DNA of 64,000 nt from Sanghuangporus weigelae. Lineage: Eukaryota; Basidiomycota; Agaricomycetes; Hymenochaetales; Hymenochaetaceae. Of this stretch, positions 11,892 through 22,688 are shown piece after piece. Within the stretch, counting starts at the first letter, position 1. Each line of letters starts with the position of its first letter. The notes under the pieces are model-generated. The model searched no databases. It was not told the DNA's origin and saw only the letters and a list, made by a program, of their open reading frames with translations. Location of the stretch: NCBI GenBank assembly GCA_033182465.1, contig CP137324.1:2480001-2544000 (forward strand), in the 5' to 3' direction. The position numbers and the translations under genes were made by a program.

Positions 11892-12627
11892 GATGAGACG
11901 AAGTTGAGGTGAGTAGTCGACGAGAGGAGATGTTGGCGGATGAGGGGGTCCTTGAAATGAGCTGTCCCCTTATATACCTTACGAGCTCCCCTGTAGCCAT
12001 GTCTCGTCTCGTCTCCAACGCTTTGATACAAGTTCAGGCTGCGACCGCCGACGCGACAAAAAAAAAGGAGGAAAATTTCGAGTGACCATGGGAACCACAT
12101 TCCTTATTTGAACAAGACAAACATTTTCTGCAGTGAGGCTGACCAAATAAGGGAACAGTTGAAATGCGGAAATCGGGGGTGGCCCCACTCGACTCGGACT
12201 CGATGTGACTGGCTCAGCCCTAGTAGCCTAATCGGTCAAATGTCGCTCCACAATCATTCTTTCCTCCATCGCTGAGAAGCGGACTCGGTGACTAGCTACC
12301 GCGGTGAAGTGTGATATTGATAAAGCGGCATCTTGCCGTGCAGATAGTTCTGTACATACACGTCTCACCGAACGTGCGCGAACGTTCTTGGCTGCCCTCG
12401 TCTCACTTACGTGGATGAGGTGGGTTTGCGTGGAGCATTCGCATTTGCCTTGTTGCGCCCGCCCTTACGCCCATTGAGTTTTGACGCCTTTGTGATATTC
12501 CGGCATCCGGATACACGCGGCGAGGCTCGCGACAAGAACGGAGTAGAGTGAGTCGGCAAGGGAAGGGTACCGAAGGCCCGTCGGAGTAGAGATGGAAATT
12601 TGTGACCCCAGGAACAAAGAAAACAGA
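11892..12627. other. Upstream region of the phosphatase gene
   Basis: Apart from the TATA-like element, no coding or repeat feature is supported. A short A-run lies near 12059-12066. Confidence 0.4.
11970..11976 (-). promoter_or_regulatory. TATA-like box of the HAD phosphatase gene
   Basis: On the minus strand this reads TATATAA about 80 bases upstream of the ATG at 11891, a usual distance for a fungal TATA element with a short leader. Assigned from sequence and spacing only. Confidence 0.45.
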
Positions 12628-14500
12628 CTTCGCGAAGATCAAATCACGGCTGCCATGATTCATCAACTAATTTTCGTGCCCTGTTTTCCTTTTATGATAG
12701 TCAGCCACTCAGGCGTTGCTCACCTCCACCTCATCAGTATCAGTGTCCTCGTCTAACTGCAGTAGCTCCACTTCCCGTCGGGAACAGGACGTAATATCAG
12801 CTCGTCCTTGTTTCCTTTCTTACCCTCGTTTTATTTTCGACCTTCGCGAACAATGGAGCCACTCCATGCTTCCCTGCCCCTCGTTGTTAGCTGTTATCTT
12901 ATCGATTGAGCTTTCTCTTATTTAGCCTCTGTCTGCAGTTTCTTGGTCGTTGCTTTCTGGGATGGAAAGAGCGCGTGTCCCGGCGAGGACGGCGAAGGTG
13001 GAGCTGGTTAGTGGGCGTCGCGATGAGTTGAAGCCCTTCGTTCCTGATTCGCTGTCCGACACGGCCACCGTGAATGAACCTTCGTGATCTGCACCCATCC
13101 TTTCGCCAATGACCGGGACTGGACGACTCATCTCCTGTATCTTATCCTGTCCTGTCCGCGTACTCCACGATGCGCTAAACACATCCAATAGCATTCAGAT
13201 CCTTTCCCGTGCGGCGAGCCGTAATATTCATTCTGGTGCACTGTGACTAACGATCTCTGCTGCCGCTGTTGCTTCTGTCTGCCTTCTGTCTCTTATCGTC
13301 TCCTCCCTCCGGCGCCCGCCCGTTTTCTCCCTCACTCCTTTTTCGTGCTCCACGATTGCGTGTGTACATTTCACTATGCTGACTACATACACTGTGGGTA
13401 TTCGTACGTACACCAGACCACTCACAGTGGAATGGCATCACTATCAGGTGAGGGATCACGTACGTCAAATTCTTGTACATGTGTCTCTTGCAAAGAAGAC
13501 GCTTTTTGGCACATCTTGTGCATACTTGCGCGCCGCATGACTGGTACTGGTACCGTGCCTATCGTAGGTCCCTCTGCTTGTATATACACGCCTTCTCTGA
13601 TCTGCTCGGCCTAGATTGTCAGTCCGAAGAATGTACACTCGTACAGTATGTATGTCTTTCCGTGTTTTCGCGTCGCACCTGATCTACCCTGCGCCGTGTT
13701 TCGCTATACCGAGTCGCACTGATCTCCTGTATGGGCAGTTGTCCGCGCCGTCTCTGGGCATGAGTGCTCCTTCTTTTCTCCTTTTTCATTGTATACCGAT
13801 TTGCACACGTCTGGAAATCAGGACACGTGTATGTTGCCAGTCCGAGGAGGGACACACGGTGTACCAATTCCATCCCGACATACCCATCATCTGACCTGGG
13901 TGCGGTGTCTCGACGTCTCGTGCACTCACTCGCTCTCGTCTGCGGCGACCACACGACCAGAAGTATGAAGCACTATCTACTTCCGAGCACGTACGAACAG
14001 GCAAAGCACCGACTCGTGATGTTCGTCCGTGTTGTCAGGATAGGTCGTGTGTGTGCGCGCACGGGCACGGACATTCGGATGTTTGATTGGATCTCGGGTT
14101 CTCACGCCTTCTTAACTCCGTCTCCGTCTCCGTCTGACCAGTAGACGACAGATGACCCTCCTCAGCGGACTGACTCTTAATCTTATCAGCTACATGATAT
14201 CCCTAAAAGCCCACGGGATCTCGAACTTCGCGACCAAAAGACACGTAAAGAAGCGTAGAACGTGATCATTCGTCCGAGTGAGTCATCTGTCTGTACGTTG
14301 CACCTGACTCCTCGATAAATACGTTTCTCTCAGCAGCTGTTGATTTATTTATATATTTCATTTCTTAGTCCGCGTTTTGACTCTCTCAACTTCTCTGAAA
14401 ACCAGATGATCCGCTTTTGGAAATCGGTCGCTCTTAGCGGATTCGGGCCTGTATGATCTTATCAGCTAAATAGCACCGTTCTGTGTACTTCTGTCGAGCT
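12628..14500. repeat. Diverged tandem unit, copy 1 (non-coding)
   Basis: This stretch aligns in order with 14501-15910. Shared landmarks are 'cttcgcgaagatca' (12633 and 14504), 'attttcgtgccc' (12670 and 14530), 'cgaccttcgcgaac' (12838 and 14697), 'cgaaggtggagct' (12993 and 14881), 'cctgattcgc' (13044 and 14957), 'tccgtctccgtctg' (14117 and 15660), 'cttatcagct' (14184 and 15713) and 'cttttggaaa' (14413 and 15864). The unit is C+T-rich on the plus strand. It has only short overlapping frames on both strands, with no sign of a protein. It could be a decayed element, a long non-coding RNA locus or a decayed gene. Confidence 0.6.
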
Positions 14501-15910
14501 AACTTCGCGAAGATCACCGTCATCAGCCAATTTTCGTGCCCCCGTTTCCTGGCTTACTTATGTCCACCTCGTCGTATCAAATTTCCTTATCTGAGATTGC
14601 TACCACTCCACACTTCTCGGGAATTGCACGTAATAAAGTAGTAATTATCAAGTCAGTTCGACTTACCCTGACTGCTCTTTTTTTTCCGTTTTTCTCGACC
14701 TTCGCGAACGTTGGAGTACTCCATGATTTCGCGTAGCTATCTGTCTATCTTTTGTTTCTCTCCCGTTCTATCGATATTTCTCTTGTTTAGGCTTTCTGGT
14801 GTGGGTTTTTGACGGTCGATTCCCTGTCATGGAAAGGATAGATAAAAAGCTTCTGTCGGCGGAATGGTAGTAGAAATCGACGAAGGTGGAGCTACAGTTA
14901 CAGTACCCGGAGGAAGCGATGGATGGATACGGACGCGTCACGTTGCGAGAGTGTTCCTGATTCGCCCTCCGACCACGGCCACCTGAGGCCAGACTCTAGA
15001 TCTGTCGGTAGTGTCAGAGAGTGCCCAAGGAAGGTGCGTTGTTGTTCTGCTCGTGTCGAAAATGTTTCCGTCCTCCTGTGTACCGTACCTGTCTTATCAG
15101 CACTACTAACCGTTGCCTTCCCCTTTCTGTATGTACTCCTGCTCTTCGTTTACACCAGAGTGTGTCTGCCTGACGATAGAGCCTCGTGTAATATCCCATG
15201 CCCGCACTATTCTGCATTCTCTTCAGTCACACGGGGCAGGACTATGTCCTTGTAAGCGGAAATAATCTGATGAGGACCAAATGCGACTCGCCCTCGTTCT
15301 CGTAATACCGGACGCAGATTTACAAGCTTGGCCGCACAACGGACTCTGACGCCCTTTTAGATCTGAAGAGTTCTCGCATCTTCTCTATATCACTCATCGC
15401 AACTCGTCGTGTTCTATCAGGCATACATACCATTGGTCTCGTGGTCTTATGGGTAGCACTAGTAGTACTGTCTCGTGCACGCGACTCCCTCTTTTCTTTT
15501 CTCGGTCACGCGCGAATTGCTATAATAACTGATCTGCCTCCTCGAGCTCGATCAAAGAAGAAGCGATGATTCGACTTGCACGGCGTCGATACTGCCTTTT
15601 TTGTTTGCAGACATGGATGGACGGATGGCTATATGTCAAGTGGGCTCCAGATTTCTCTATTCCGTCTCCGTCTGGGCTAAGGCCTCCGTCCTGAGCAGAC
15701 AGGCTCGTAACCTTATCAGCTCGTTTCAGTAACGACATTCCCTTCGACAAGAATCAAAAGTCATGGGCCTTGCAAACGTGATCATCCATTGTAGACTTCG
15801 TTGCGTATCGAGTTTGACTTCTTTCTCGTTATTCCTTCGTACTGTTTTCGCGCAGCTGCTCTGCTTTTGGAAACCTTTCCCTGCAAACCTACTCTTATTG
15901 AGTAGCGAAG
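14501..15910. repeat. Diverged tandem unit, copy 2 (non-coding)
   Basis: Second copy of the unit at 12628-14500, shorter by several hundred bases, mostly missing material that corresponds to about 13200-14080. The same landmarks occur in the same order. Divergence is considerable, so the duplication is old. No open frame is conserved between the two copies, which argues against a protein-coding role. Confidence 0.6.
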
Positions 15911-16706
15911 AATGCTCGATGATCTGCCGCTCTCGTTCTCATTCTCGCTCTCGTGTTCTTCATCTCGCACCTCGATGTCGGCCTCATCCTCGGATGAATG
16001 TGTCGGTTTGCAACTGTATGCGCTCTGTTCGCCAGATCTGCACTGGCATTTACTGTAAAGGAAAGGAAGGGAGGGAAGGAAGGATAGTGTCTATTTCTGT
16101 GTGGGTTTGGAAGATGTTGCTGGAGGATACTCGTTGTACTGGGCGTTTGCTATATTGAGGATCAAGTTCTATCAGTAGGAAATCAAGTAATCTTGTCAAC
16201 TAATCAAGTACGTACGTACGTAGCAGATGCAAAAACAGTATAGGATTTCTCTTGCACATTCTTATTCTGTCCAATTGACCCTCGTTTTACCACATGTATA
16301 TTTCGTGAACGGCGGACGATGTAACTCATGATGGTGCGATCATTTCCATCACGAAGACCCTCTTCCTTCTTTATCCTTTATTGCTATCTTTGAATTTTTG
16401 TCATTACTTTCTGCTGCTTGTTTTCTTATCGTGGAGCAAAATCCACGAAAAAGGGCTGAGTATGCCGACCAATGGCAGACGATGGAAAGAAACCAATGTA
16501 GGACAAGCTCGTACGTAGTGTCGCAATAAACTAGTTTTAGCAAATTTATTCTAATTCTCAATCTTTCATCCTGCCTGGTTCGCTGCTTCTCTATTTCTCG
16601 GAAACGGAATGCACGGTATGAAAGCGAATCGCATGTGGCTGGCTCAGTCGTGGATTTTACAAGGAAACAATTCACCAATTACCGACGTGTCTCTTTTACC
16701 CAGTAC

Positions 16707-17320
16707 TAGGGCTCCGCGGCGTATCGTATATAGCGTATACGATACGGCGTATACGCTATACGCGCGTATGCGTATCAGCTCAAGCGACTGGATTATACGC
16801 CCGTATGCGTATAATATTTTGGAAATTTTGGCGTATACGGCGTATACGTGCGTATATTTTTGGGCCTGAAAACAGTAAGAAATCTCGCACTTGAATGAGA
16901 AATTTGCCTCTTTGCTTCGAAATTAGACATAACTCACCGAAATCTTTGTTGGTTGTGTGGTCACGGTCTCTAGTACACGTCCAGCATAATATTTAGAGTT
17001 GTCTCGCTTATAATGCAAAAATTACATAATTTCATACTCCCTTATCTGACAGAATTCTGGCAGAACCTCGTCATTTGTGCACAAAAATTAGTATTTGTAT
17101 TAGGTGTCTCACCTTAAGGGATGCAATGAAAGTATTTTCTAGGCACAAACATGACGTGCAATGGTCAGAATGTTGTGTTGTTGGTGTGGACCCGTATATG
17201 CCGTATACGCCGTATATATACACGCGTATCTGTATCTCAGTTCAAAATCAAATATACGAGCGTATGCGTATATGCCTAAAATTATACGCGTGTATCGTAT
17301 ACGATACGCGCGGAGCCCTA
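16707..17320. mobile_element. hAT-type MITE (614 bp) with 8 bp target duplication
   Basis: The element is bounded by perfect 12-base terminal inverted repeats (TAGGGCTCCGCG and its complement), with similarity continuing inward for about 22 bases. It is flanked by an exact 8 bp direct repeat CCCAGTAC (16699-16706 and 17321-17328). The 8 bp target duplication and YARNG-type terminus are hallmarks of the hAT superfamily. Both ends are packed with GTATAC/CGTAT words in both orientations, as expected of subterminal transposase-binding motifs. There is no transposase frame, so it is non-autonomous. Confidence 0.85.
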
Positions 17321-17328
17321 CCCAGTAC

Positions 17329-17590
17329 ACGGTAAGTGTCTATCAGTTTTGATACTTTTAATCATGATTTATGCTGCAATTTTCTTTTCACATCTCGTAG
17401 CTGGATGCTCCAGCCCATTTTGAATAATCTATAAGCACTCCATCATCATCCTTGGTGTTTTGACTTGAGTCAAATTCTCTTATAGTACGCCTGCGCCTAT
17501 CATTCCATAGGCTACCCGGCTCGTTAGATTACTCACCTGCAATCCGAACAGCCATCTCAATGCATTCAAATGTGTTCAACACCGATTTTT
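17329..17590. other. Spacer left of the zinc-finger gene array
   Basis: A short stretch between the hAT MITE and the first copy of the array's 3' untranslated repeat. No feature recognised. Confidence 0.4.
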
Positions 17591-18323
17591 GTTCCAACTG
17601 GTACACTCCAGCTGTTATGACTCAAGCTGCTCTATTGTGTATCTGTTATGGAGACTGTCTATCTATAACTATACAAATCGCAATTACATTAACAATATAC
17701 AATAGGATTGACAACAAAATGAAAACAAGCAGAAAATAGATAATAACAGACAGGAACGATAACAATGAGCCACCCATCAGGATGCATGCTCTCACGACAG
17801 CAATGTTGATAAAAATGTGAGCACGATGGCTCCATCTATCACACTTCCAGTTAGTACTCTTGCCTCTTCATCATCTGTCTTCTCTTCTTTGATAGCTATT
17901 GCATCATCCAGGAGCTGCTTCGGATGTCTTTCATGTTTTACAGAGATTCAGCAGTTTTATATTTCAATATTTTTTGTAAGACAAGCATCATGCACGAATT
18001 AAACATATGAAAAAGCCAAGCTATTCAAAGACGTTGTATGCTGGACTCACAAACATCTGATGTTGGCCTTTCCAATAGGAACCTTCAAAATATGATCGAC
18101 ACCAAGGAAGGTAGCCTTTTGGCCTCTGCATTGGGTGAATCAGGAAGCATGATAACTTTCGCGGAAAGGACATGGGTTCGTCCATCGGCATCAGCACTGT
18201 ATTTATGTATATACCTCGCGAAACCTCCATCATCTTGCTCATGCGAGCACGACAAGTCTACTTTTACTTTAAGATCTCCTTAAGTGGCATAGGTTAGTCA
18301 TCACAAAGAAAAAGGCTCATGAC

Positions 18324-19862
18324 TGTTACGAAAATTGTGGTTATCTAATACGGCGTGGGCTAAATTTTACACACCGAGTTGCGATGCCAAATCAAGACTA
18401 TTTCGAAAGGCTACTACGGCAGAACAGTGGTGGCGACTCAAGAGTAGCAAACCACGGATCGTCTGGAGAAGACACGGAGGACTCTAATGATTTGCAATTA
18501 GGACTAACTAATATGCACATTGGACATACTCCACCGCCGGAACGCAGTCTGGCGGCGATGGAAGAAAGGAATGTCGCAAGGTATACGGAACTCCTGCAAC
18601 GAAGACATTATCGGCGTGGTGCAACTAGAAGATTTGTACACGAGAGCTTGGTGTGCGCCAATTGTTACTTGGCCTACCAACGAAGCTGGGTACTTGCTGA
18701 ATGGCTCATGAAGAACTTCACGGAGCGGTTAGTGTCAAGGGAAGCAGCCGATGTCAAGATTCGGCATAAGCCCGGACCCTCGGAACGAACAGAAGACCAA
18801 CCATTACCGAACCACGGAATGAGTGCATACGACCATGAGGTATCCATATGGCTTAGTGATAGGGATGTCTATGCATTAAAGGTCGGCGTGCGAGCTTGGA
18901 TCAATCAGCATCGGCACCAGACCTTGTGCAGTCACACGGCAGTGGAAGTAGATTGGCCAGTTTACAAGCGGCCACCTTCGGACATTGAACATCTTACGGA
19001 AGAAGCGATAGAACGCTTGATGCAGGCTTGGCGAGCGTCAGAGCCAGGGGTAATTACAGTTGATGAGTGGAATGGCCGCGAGCACTTTGGACAGAGGCTA
19101 CGGCTAACCACGGGCCCAGGACTACAACTATCGGACATCGAAGTCGCGGCGAGGCACAGAAGGAGTGTAGCGGAGTACACTCATGCGCCGGGAGAAGATC
19201 GGCAAGCTCTGCCGATCTCTAACCCTGATATCACCATCTCCCCCATGATCGAGGATTAAGCGGCAGAAGCTCGGCCCGGGAACGGAGCGCCAGAGAAGCG
19301 ATAGCTTGGCAACTATCATGGGAACCCGTCTGGGAACGGAGAAGGATCGCGGGGTAAAGATAAGGAGAGATTAACATGTGATAACGATTGCAGATCGGAG
19401 GAAGCACGGAAGAAGCTTCTCGAAGCATCGGGGTAGTAGGACTCAAACAAACCCTCCTAATATGGTAGAAGTATTGTGATTCAACACTAGAGGAAAGTAT
19501 CGGTGTTGGCACCAGAGTAGAGTACTGGTGTCAGAGAAAACATATTGTCTAGACCAATAGCAAGGCTGTAGTCGGTAGTAATAGGTAGTCGGTACTATTT
19601 AGTAAATAGGTTATTTAAGGGCCAGCTGAGCGGGGCATTGTCCCTCAGCAAAATTATTTTGTACTCTCAATCGAAAACTGTACCCTTTGATTGAAACCCT
19701 GTTCCACTACTGAGGTCAAGCTTGAGCCTATCGCTCGCTTCTAAAGTAGTACATCTATAACCTTCGTTCCGTCTCCAATCGATTATCATCAGAAGGAATA
19801 AGCAGGGACTTGTTCCGGTACGCTTAGACTGACCACCTCGTCTAAAAACACTGGTCCTAACA
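18324..19862 (+). mobile_element. LTR-type element or solo LTR with 5 bp target duplication
   Basis: A 1539 bp segment starting TGTTACGA and ending CCTAACA, flanked on both sides by ATGAC (18319-18323 and 19863-19867). The right part looks like an LTR: a TATTTAA promoter-like word near 19612 and a U5-like tail. A sub-segment 19504-19862 has matching ends TGTTGGCACCAG and CTGGTCCTAACA and may be the LTR proper. No reverse transcriptase or integrase is present. It is either a long solo LTR or a non-autonomous LTR element carrying one open frame. It is a fossil in the sense that it has no mobility genes; the family is probably Ty3/gypsy-like but this is not proven. Confidence 0.55.
18384..19259 (+). 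CDS. Uncharacterised 291-residue open frame inside the LTR-type element
   Basis: An open frame of 291 codons with ATG, running as one exon. The protein is charged and shows no motif I recognise: no zinc knuckle, protease, reverse transcriptase or integrase signature. A central stretch has an isolated CANC pair and a Trp-rich WVLAEWLMKNF segment that could be a small helical domain. It lies wholly between the element's ends, upstream of the LTR-like promoter, so it may be cargo or an accessory frame of the element family. Function unknown. Confidence 0.4.
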   Translation: MPNQDYFERLLRQNSGGDSRVANHGSSGEDTEDSNDLQLGLTNMHIGHTPPPERSLAAMEERNVARYTELLQRRHYRRGATRRFVHESLVCANCYLAYQRSWVLAEWLMKNFTERLVSREAADVKIRHKPGPSERTEDQPLPNHGMSAYDHEVSIWLSDRDVYALKVGVRAWINQHRHQTLCSHTAVEVDWPVYKRPPSDIEHLTEEAIERLMQAWRASEPGVITVDEWNGREHFGQRLRLTTGPGLQLSDIEVAARHRRSVAEYTHAPGEDRQALPISNPDITISPMIED

Positions 19863-20590
19863 ATGACCCACTGTTTTCGTCCAAGTGCACTTCAGCGTCT
19901 TCAATCCTTCACATTACCTGTTTGAAAGTACCCACTGGTCTGAATGCTGGAGGACGAAGACTCATTCATTCATTCTGACAGCATACGATAACTTTAGTTT
20001 ACTGGAGAAAGAGGATATACGCGGTCACGAGCGCGACTGCATGCACGCACAGACGCTAGAGTCATGTCAATATCACGGGATCTGTGGCGTGGGTTCACCT
20101 TCAGACTTCCGCGCTCTATCAAACGCTTTAGACGTTTACCGTAATCTATCTCGTCGACCGGCATTGGCTTGGGTGCTTCAATATTGATGCACCGAGGGAT
20201 ATGGTCACGAGGATAACTGGTCGACCTTGATCCATCGAAGATAGTGATATTGCAAGATCTCTTGAGACGAACATGTACACTTATAACAATAAATCATTTT
20301 TTAAGAAAAAAAAGGTAATTTCGTATTGGATAGATGGGCTTAACTGATTCAGGTTTGGACTTCCTTGTTTGTCACTAATGCTAGGAGAATGTAACCCCAG
20401 CAAAGAGTTTATCAGAGTGAGAGCAGGAATTGTGACAGGGAGAATAGCCGACAAACCCGTCAGTATCGTCCTTGAATGAAATTCAGCTCTTCGCGTGGGT
20501 CAGAAACGGATGAGAAAAAACTACTCGCCGTTATCTAGCTGCTGAAGCTGCAAGGCCCATCTTCAACTACAATCGCCAGAATTATGACAC

Positions 20591-20778
20591 GACATTGCTT
20601 CATTGTACATCCGATGCGACAGCTTTCTATCTACTATACAAATAACACAGCAAGATTGGATAATAAAAATAAAACAACAGAAAATAGATAAGAATAAACA
20701 AAGCGACAACACTATGAGCCACCAAAGAGCCAGCATGCTCACAGCACAGCAATAACAATAAAAGCGATATCAGTCCAA
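20591..20778 (-). repeat. Shared 3' untranslated segment, unit A
   Basis: Conserved with 25005-25200 and 29475-29680 and, more weakly, 17620-17815. It follows the stop codon of gene A on the minus strand and is A/T-rich, with 'gaaaatagata' and 'atgagccacc' words. It marks the left boundary of each array unit. Confidence 0.6.
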
Positions 20779-22688
20779 CTACCTTCGACGCCGCCGTTTA
20801 GTTCCCTTACTTGACCCCTGTACGAATTCTTCCTGCCCATCGTCCACTTCCTCATCCTTTACGACTACCAACCCAGCCTGCTGTCGCAGGTAGTCTTTAT
20901 GCACGTCGGAGTCTACGTGCCGGACTCGGTTAGTACTCGTATTAGACCGGCTGTTGGTTCCTCCACACGGGCACCACTCCATGAACATCAGGAGGTGCGT
21001 GTCTAGGATGTGCCGCACCAACTGTTCAAGTTTCGTGGGCCGCTCGTTACACCATGGACAGGTCGGTTTCCAGTCGGGATGGAGTTGAGAATATTCTCGC
21101 CAGCCCAGCGCGTCGATATGCATTGCCAGATGCGCGCGCGTCACCTTGCCATCCTTGGGCAGCTCGACCATGCACTTCCTTTCCCCATCCACCAAATCTC
21201 GAAACCGGCAAAATCCGTTGTTGCCAGCCAGGTGGCAGCATGATTCTGCCTCCAGATGCATGTTCTGGATTCTGCTGATGCCAGACTTGCTGGCTCGTCC
21301 TTCACGGATTTGCAAAGAGAATTCCTTACGTTCCGGTGGCAGAGTCGAGAGCTCGCGTAGCTCGTGCATCGCGTGCGTTTTGGTGACCCGCTTCCTCTTA
21401 TTTGGCGGAGCAGTATCTTGGGACACAGGAAAGGTGCGAGGCTCTTGAGCATCCGCAGACTGGCTTGAAGAAGGCAACGGAACCTCTGGCGCCACTTCGA
21501 GATCAGCGAGCTGTCGCTTGGGTGTAGAAGCAGCCTCTTTCGACGCTACTGCAAGGCTTTCCTGCGAAAGCCGCGAAGTAGCGGGCGTTAGGTCCGATGA
21601 AGCGACGTCTGCGTCAGCTGCAGAATAAGCTTCCTTTGGGCCTTCTTCTGTTTCGAGCGATGCATCATCCGAGGCGCGCTCAGACAGAGATCTCTTGCCA
21701 CGAGGAGAATCAGCATCGGCCGGTCCATTTGGCAATGTCGGTGCCTGCGCACTCGATCTAACAGCTTCTGTGTGACGAGGAACAGTACCGATTGCTTCAC
21801 AGGGTCCGACTAAGGGAGTTATAGGGAGAGGACTGGCTGCATGCGTGGATTCCGAAGAGGTAGAAACAATTCTATAAGCGACGATGAGGAGACAGTATTA
21901 ATATGCCAGACACGATAAATCACGCACAGGGGCGATCGGTGTATCCACTCGTTGGGTACAATGTTCTTCTCTTCAATTTCCTCTATGCCGACTTTAGGAT
22001 CCTCCGTCGATGAGAGGGGCAGCGCGAAGAATGGGTCCTCGGTGACCTGCAGCTCACCAAGGGCTAGATCACTGCGTATGAGGAAGGGGAGTGGTTCGAC
22101 GACGGAGTTCGAGGGTGATGAGTGACCATCGCTCTCTTCTGCAGCGGTCTGAGAGGAAGAGTCACACGGGGAGGATGCTAGGTTCAAATTGGCCCAGTAG
22201 CAGGATTCGACGGGGGTGTTAAACGGATGAGCAGTCGGGAGCGTATTCTGGGCGAGCGTGTGAGACGTGGAGCCACAGGATGTGTCGTGGCTAGAGATGA
22301 CGGGCTTAGACCAGTGCACATGAGAGAAGGGGACTTTAGCTACTCGCCTTCCTTTGGTATTATCGTTATTAGTTGCATCGTTATCAGTCAACTCGTCGAT
22401 GGTGTTAGACGGGTGGGAGCCAGCATCGAAAAGGATCTCAAAGAGCCTAACCTCCGTGTCCTCATCGAAATATGCGTCGAACGCACCAAATGCGCCGAAC
22501 GCGTCCACCGTATCGACAACATCGTGGCTTGAATGCGTCATGGTCAGCAAGAGAATAAGACGCAGACGACAGTCGGCAGGGGCGAGGAAAGATGTGGATA
22601 CTCACTGTGCAGCCACAAGCTCTGTAAAGGAATCTGCCCTTTCGTTAGAGGGGGAGGCAGTATTATCAAGCTGGAATTGTCTGAACAT
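20779..22688 (-). CDS. Putative zinc-finger nuclear protein, array copy A
   Basis: Three exons on the minus strand: 22606-22688, 21928-22527 and 20779-21871; 591 residues, all junctions in frame. The N-terminal half is acidic and rich in Ser/Thr, Asp and Glu, including a repeated DAFGAFGAFDAYF stretch. A basic PNKRKRV and a C-terminal KGTKRRRRR look like nuclear localisation signals. The last 200 residues hold three Cys/His clusters: SCCH...C...C with AHLAMHID, CPWC followed by HILDTH, and CPCGG followed by HVDSDVH. These fit C2H2-like zinc fingers with unusual spacing. The layout of acidic region, basic signals and fingers suggests a DNA-binding regulator, but no named family is recognised. 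The first exon was chosen because its ATG and splice sites are conserved in copy B. Confidence 0.7.

Larger units (their letters stand above)
17590..20590 (-). repeat. Leftmost array unit, gene lost
   Basis: 17620-17815 matches the 3' untranslated segment of the zinc-finger genes (tcaagc..tatctat..aaaatagata..atgagccacc), seen also at 20590-20780, 25005-25200 and 29475-29680. Instead of the coding region, spacer sequence follows at about 18010 (similar to 23870-23950 and 28250-28330) and resumes at 19863-20230 (similar to 24240-24380), with 'tcacggga..ctgtggcgtggg' words. So this unit lost its gene by deletion and was then split by the LTR element at 18324-19862. Confidence 0.6.

Noticed and set aside
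13243-14144. Several overlapping frames on both strands within the tandem non-coding unit
   Set aside because: None is conserved in the second copy of the unit (14501-15910), and none has a recognisable domain.
16195-16225. Short ACGT repeat near 16207
   Set aside because: Only about three units; not distinguishable from chance simple sequence.
16707-17320. Frames rich in Tyr, Arg and Ile in the hAT MITE
   Set aside because: They come from the GTATAC-rich subterminal repeats read in frame and do not resemble a transposase.
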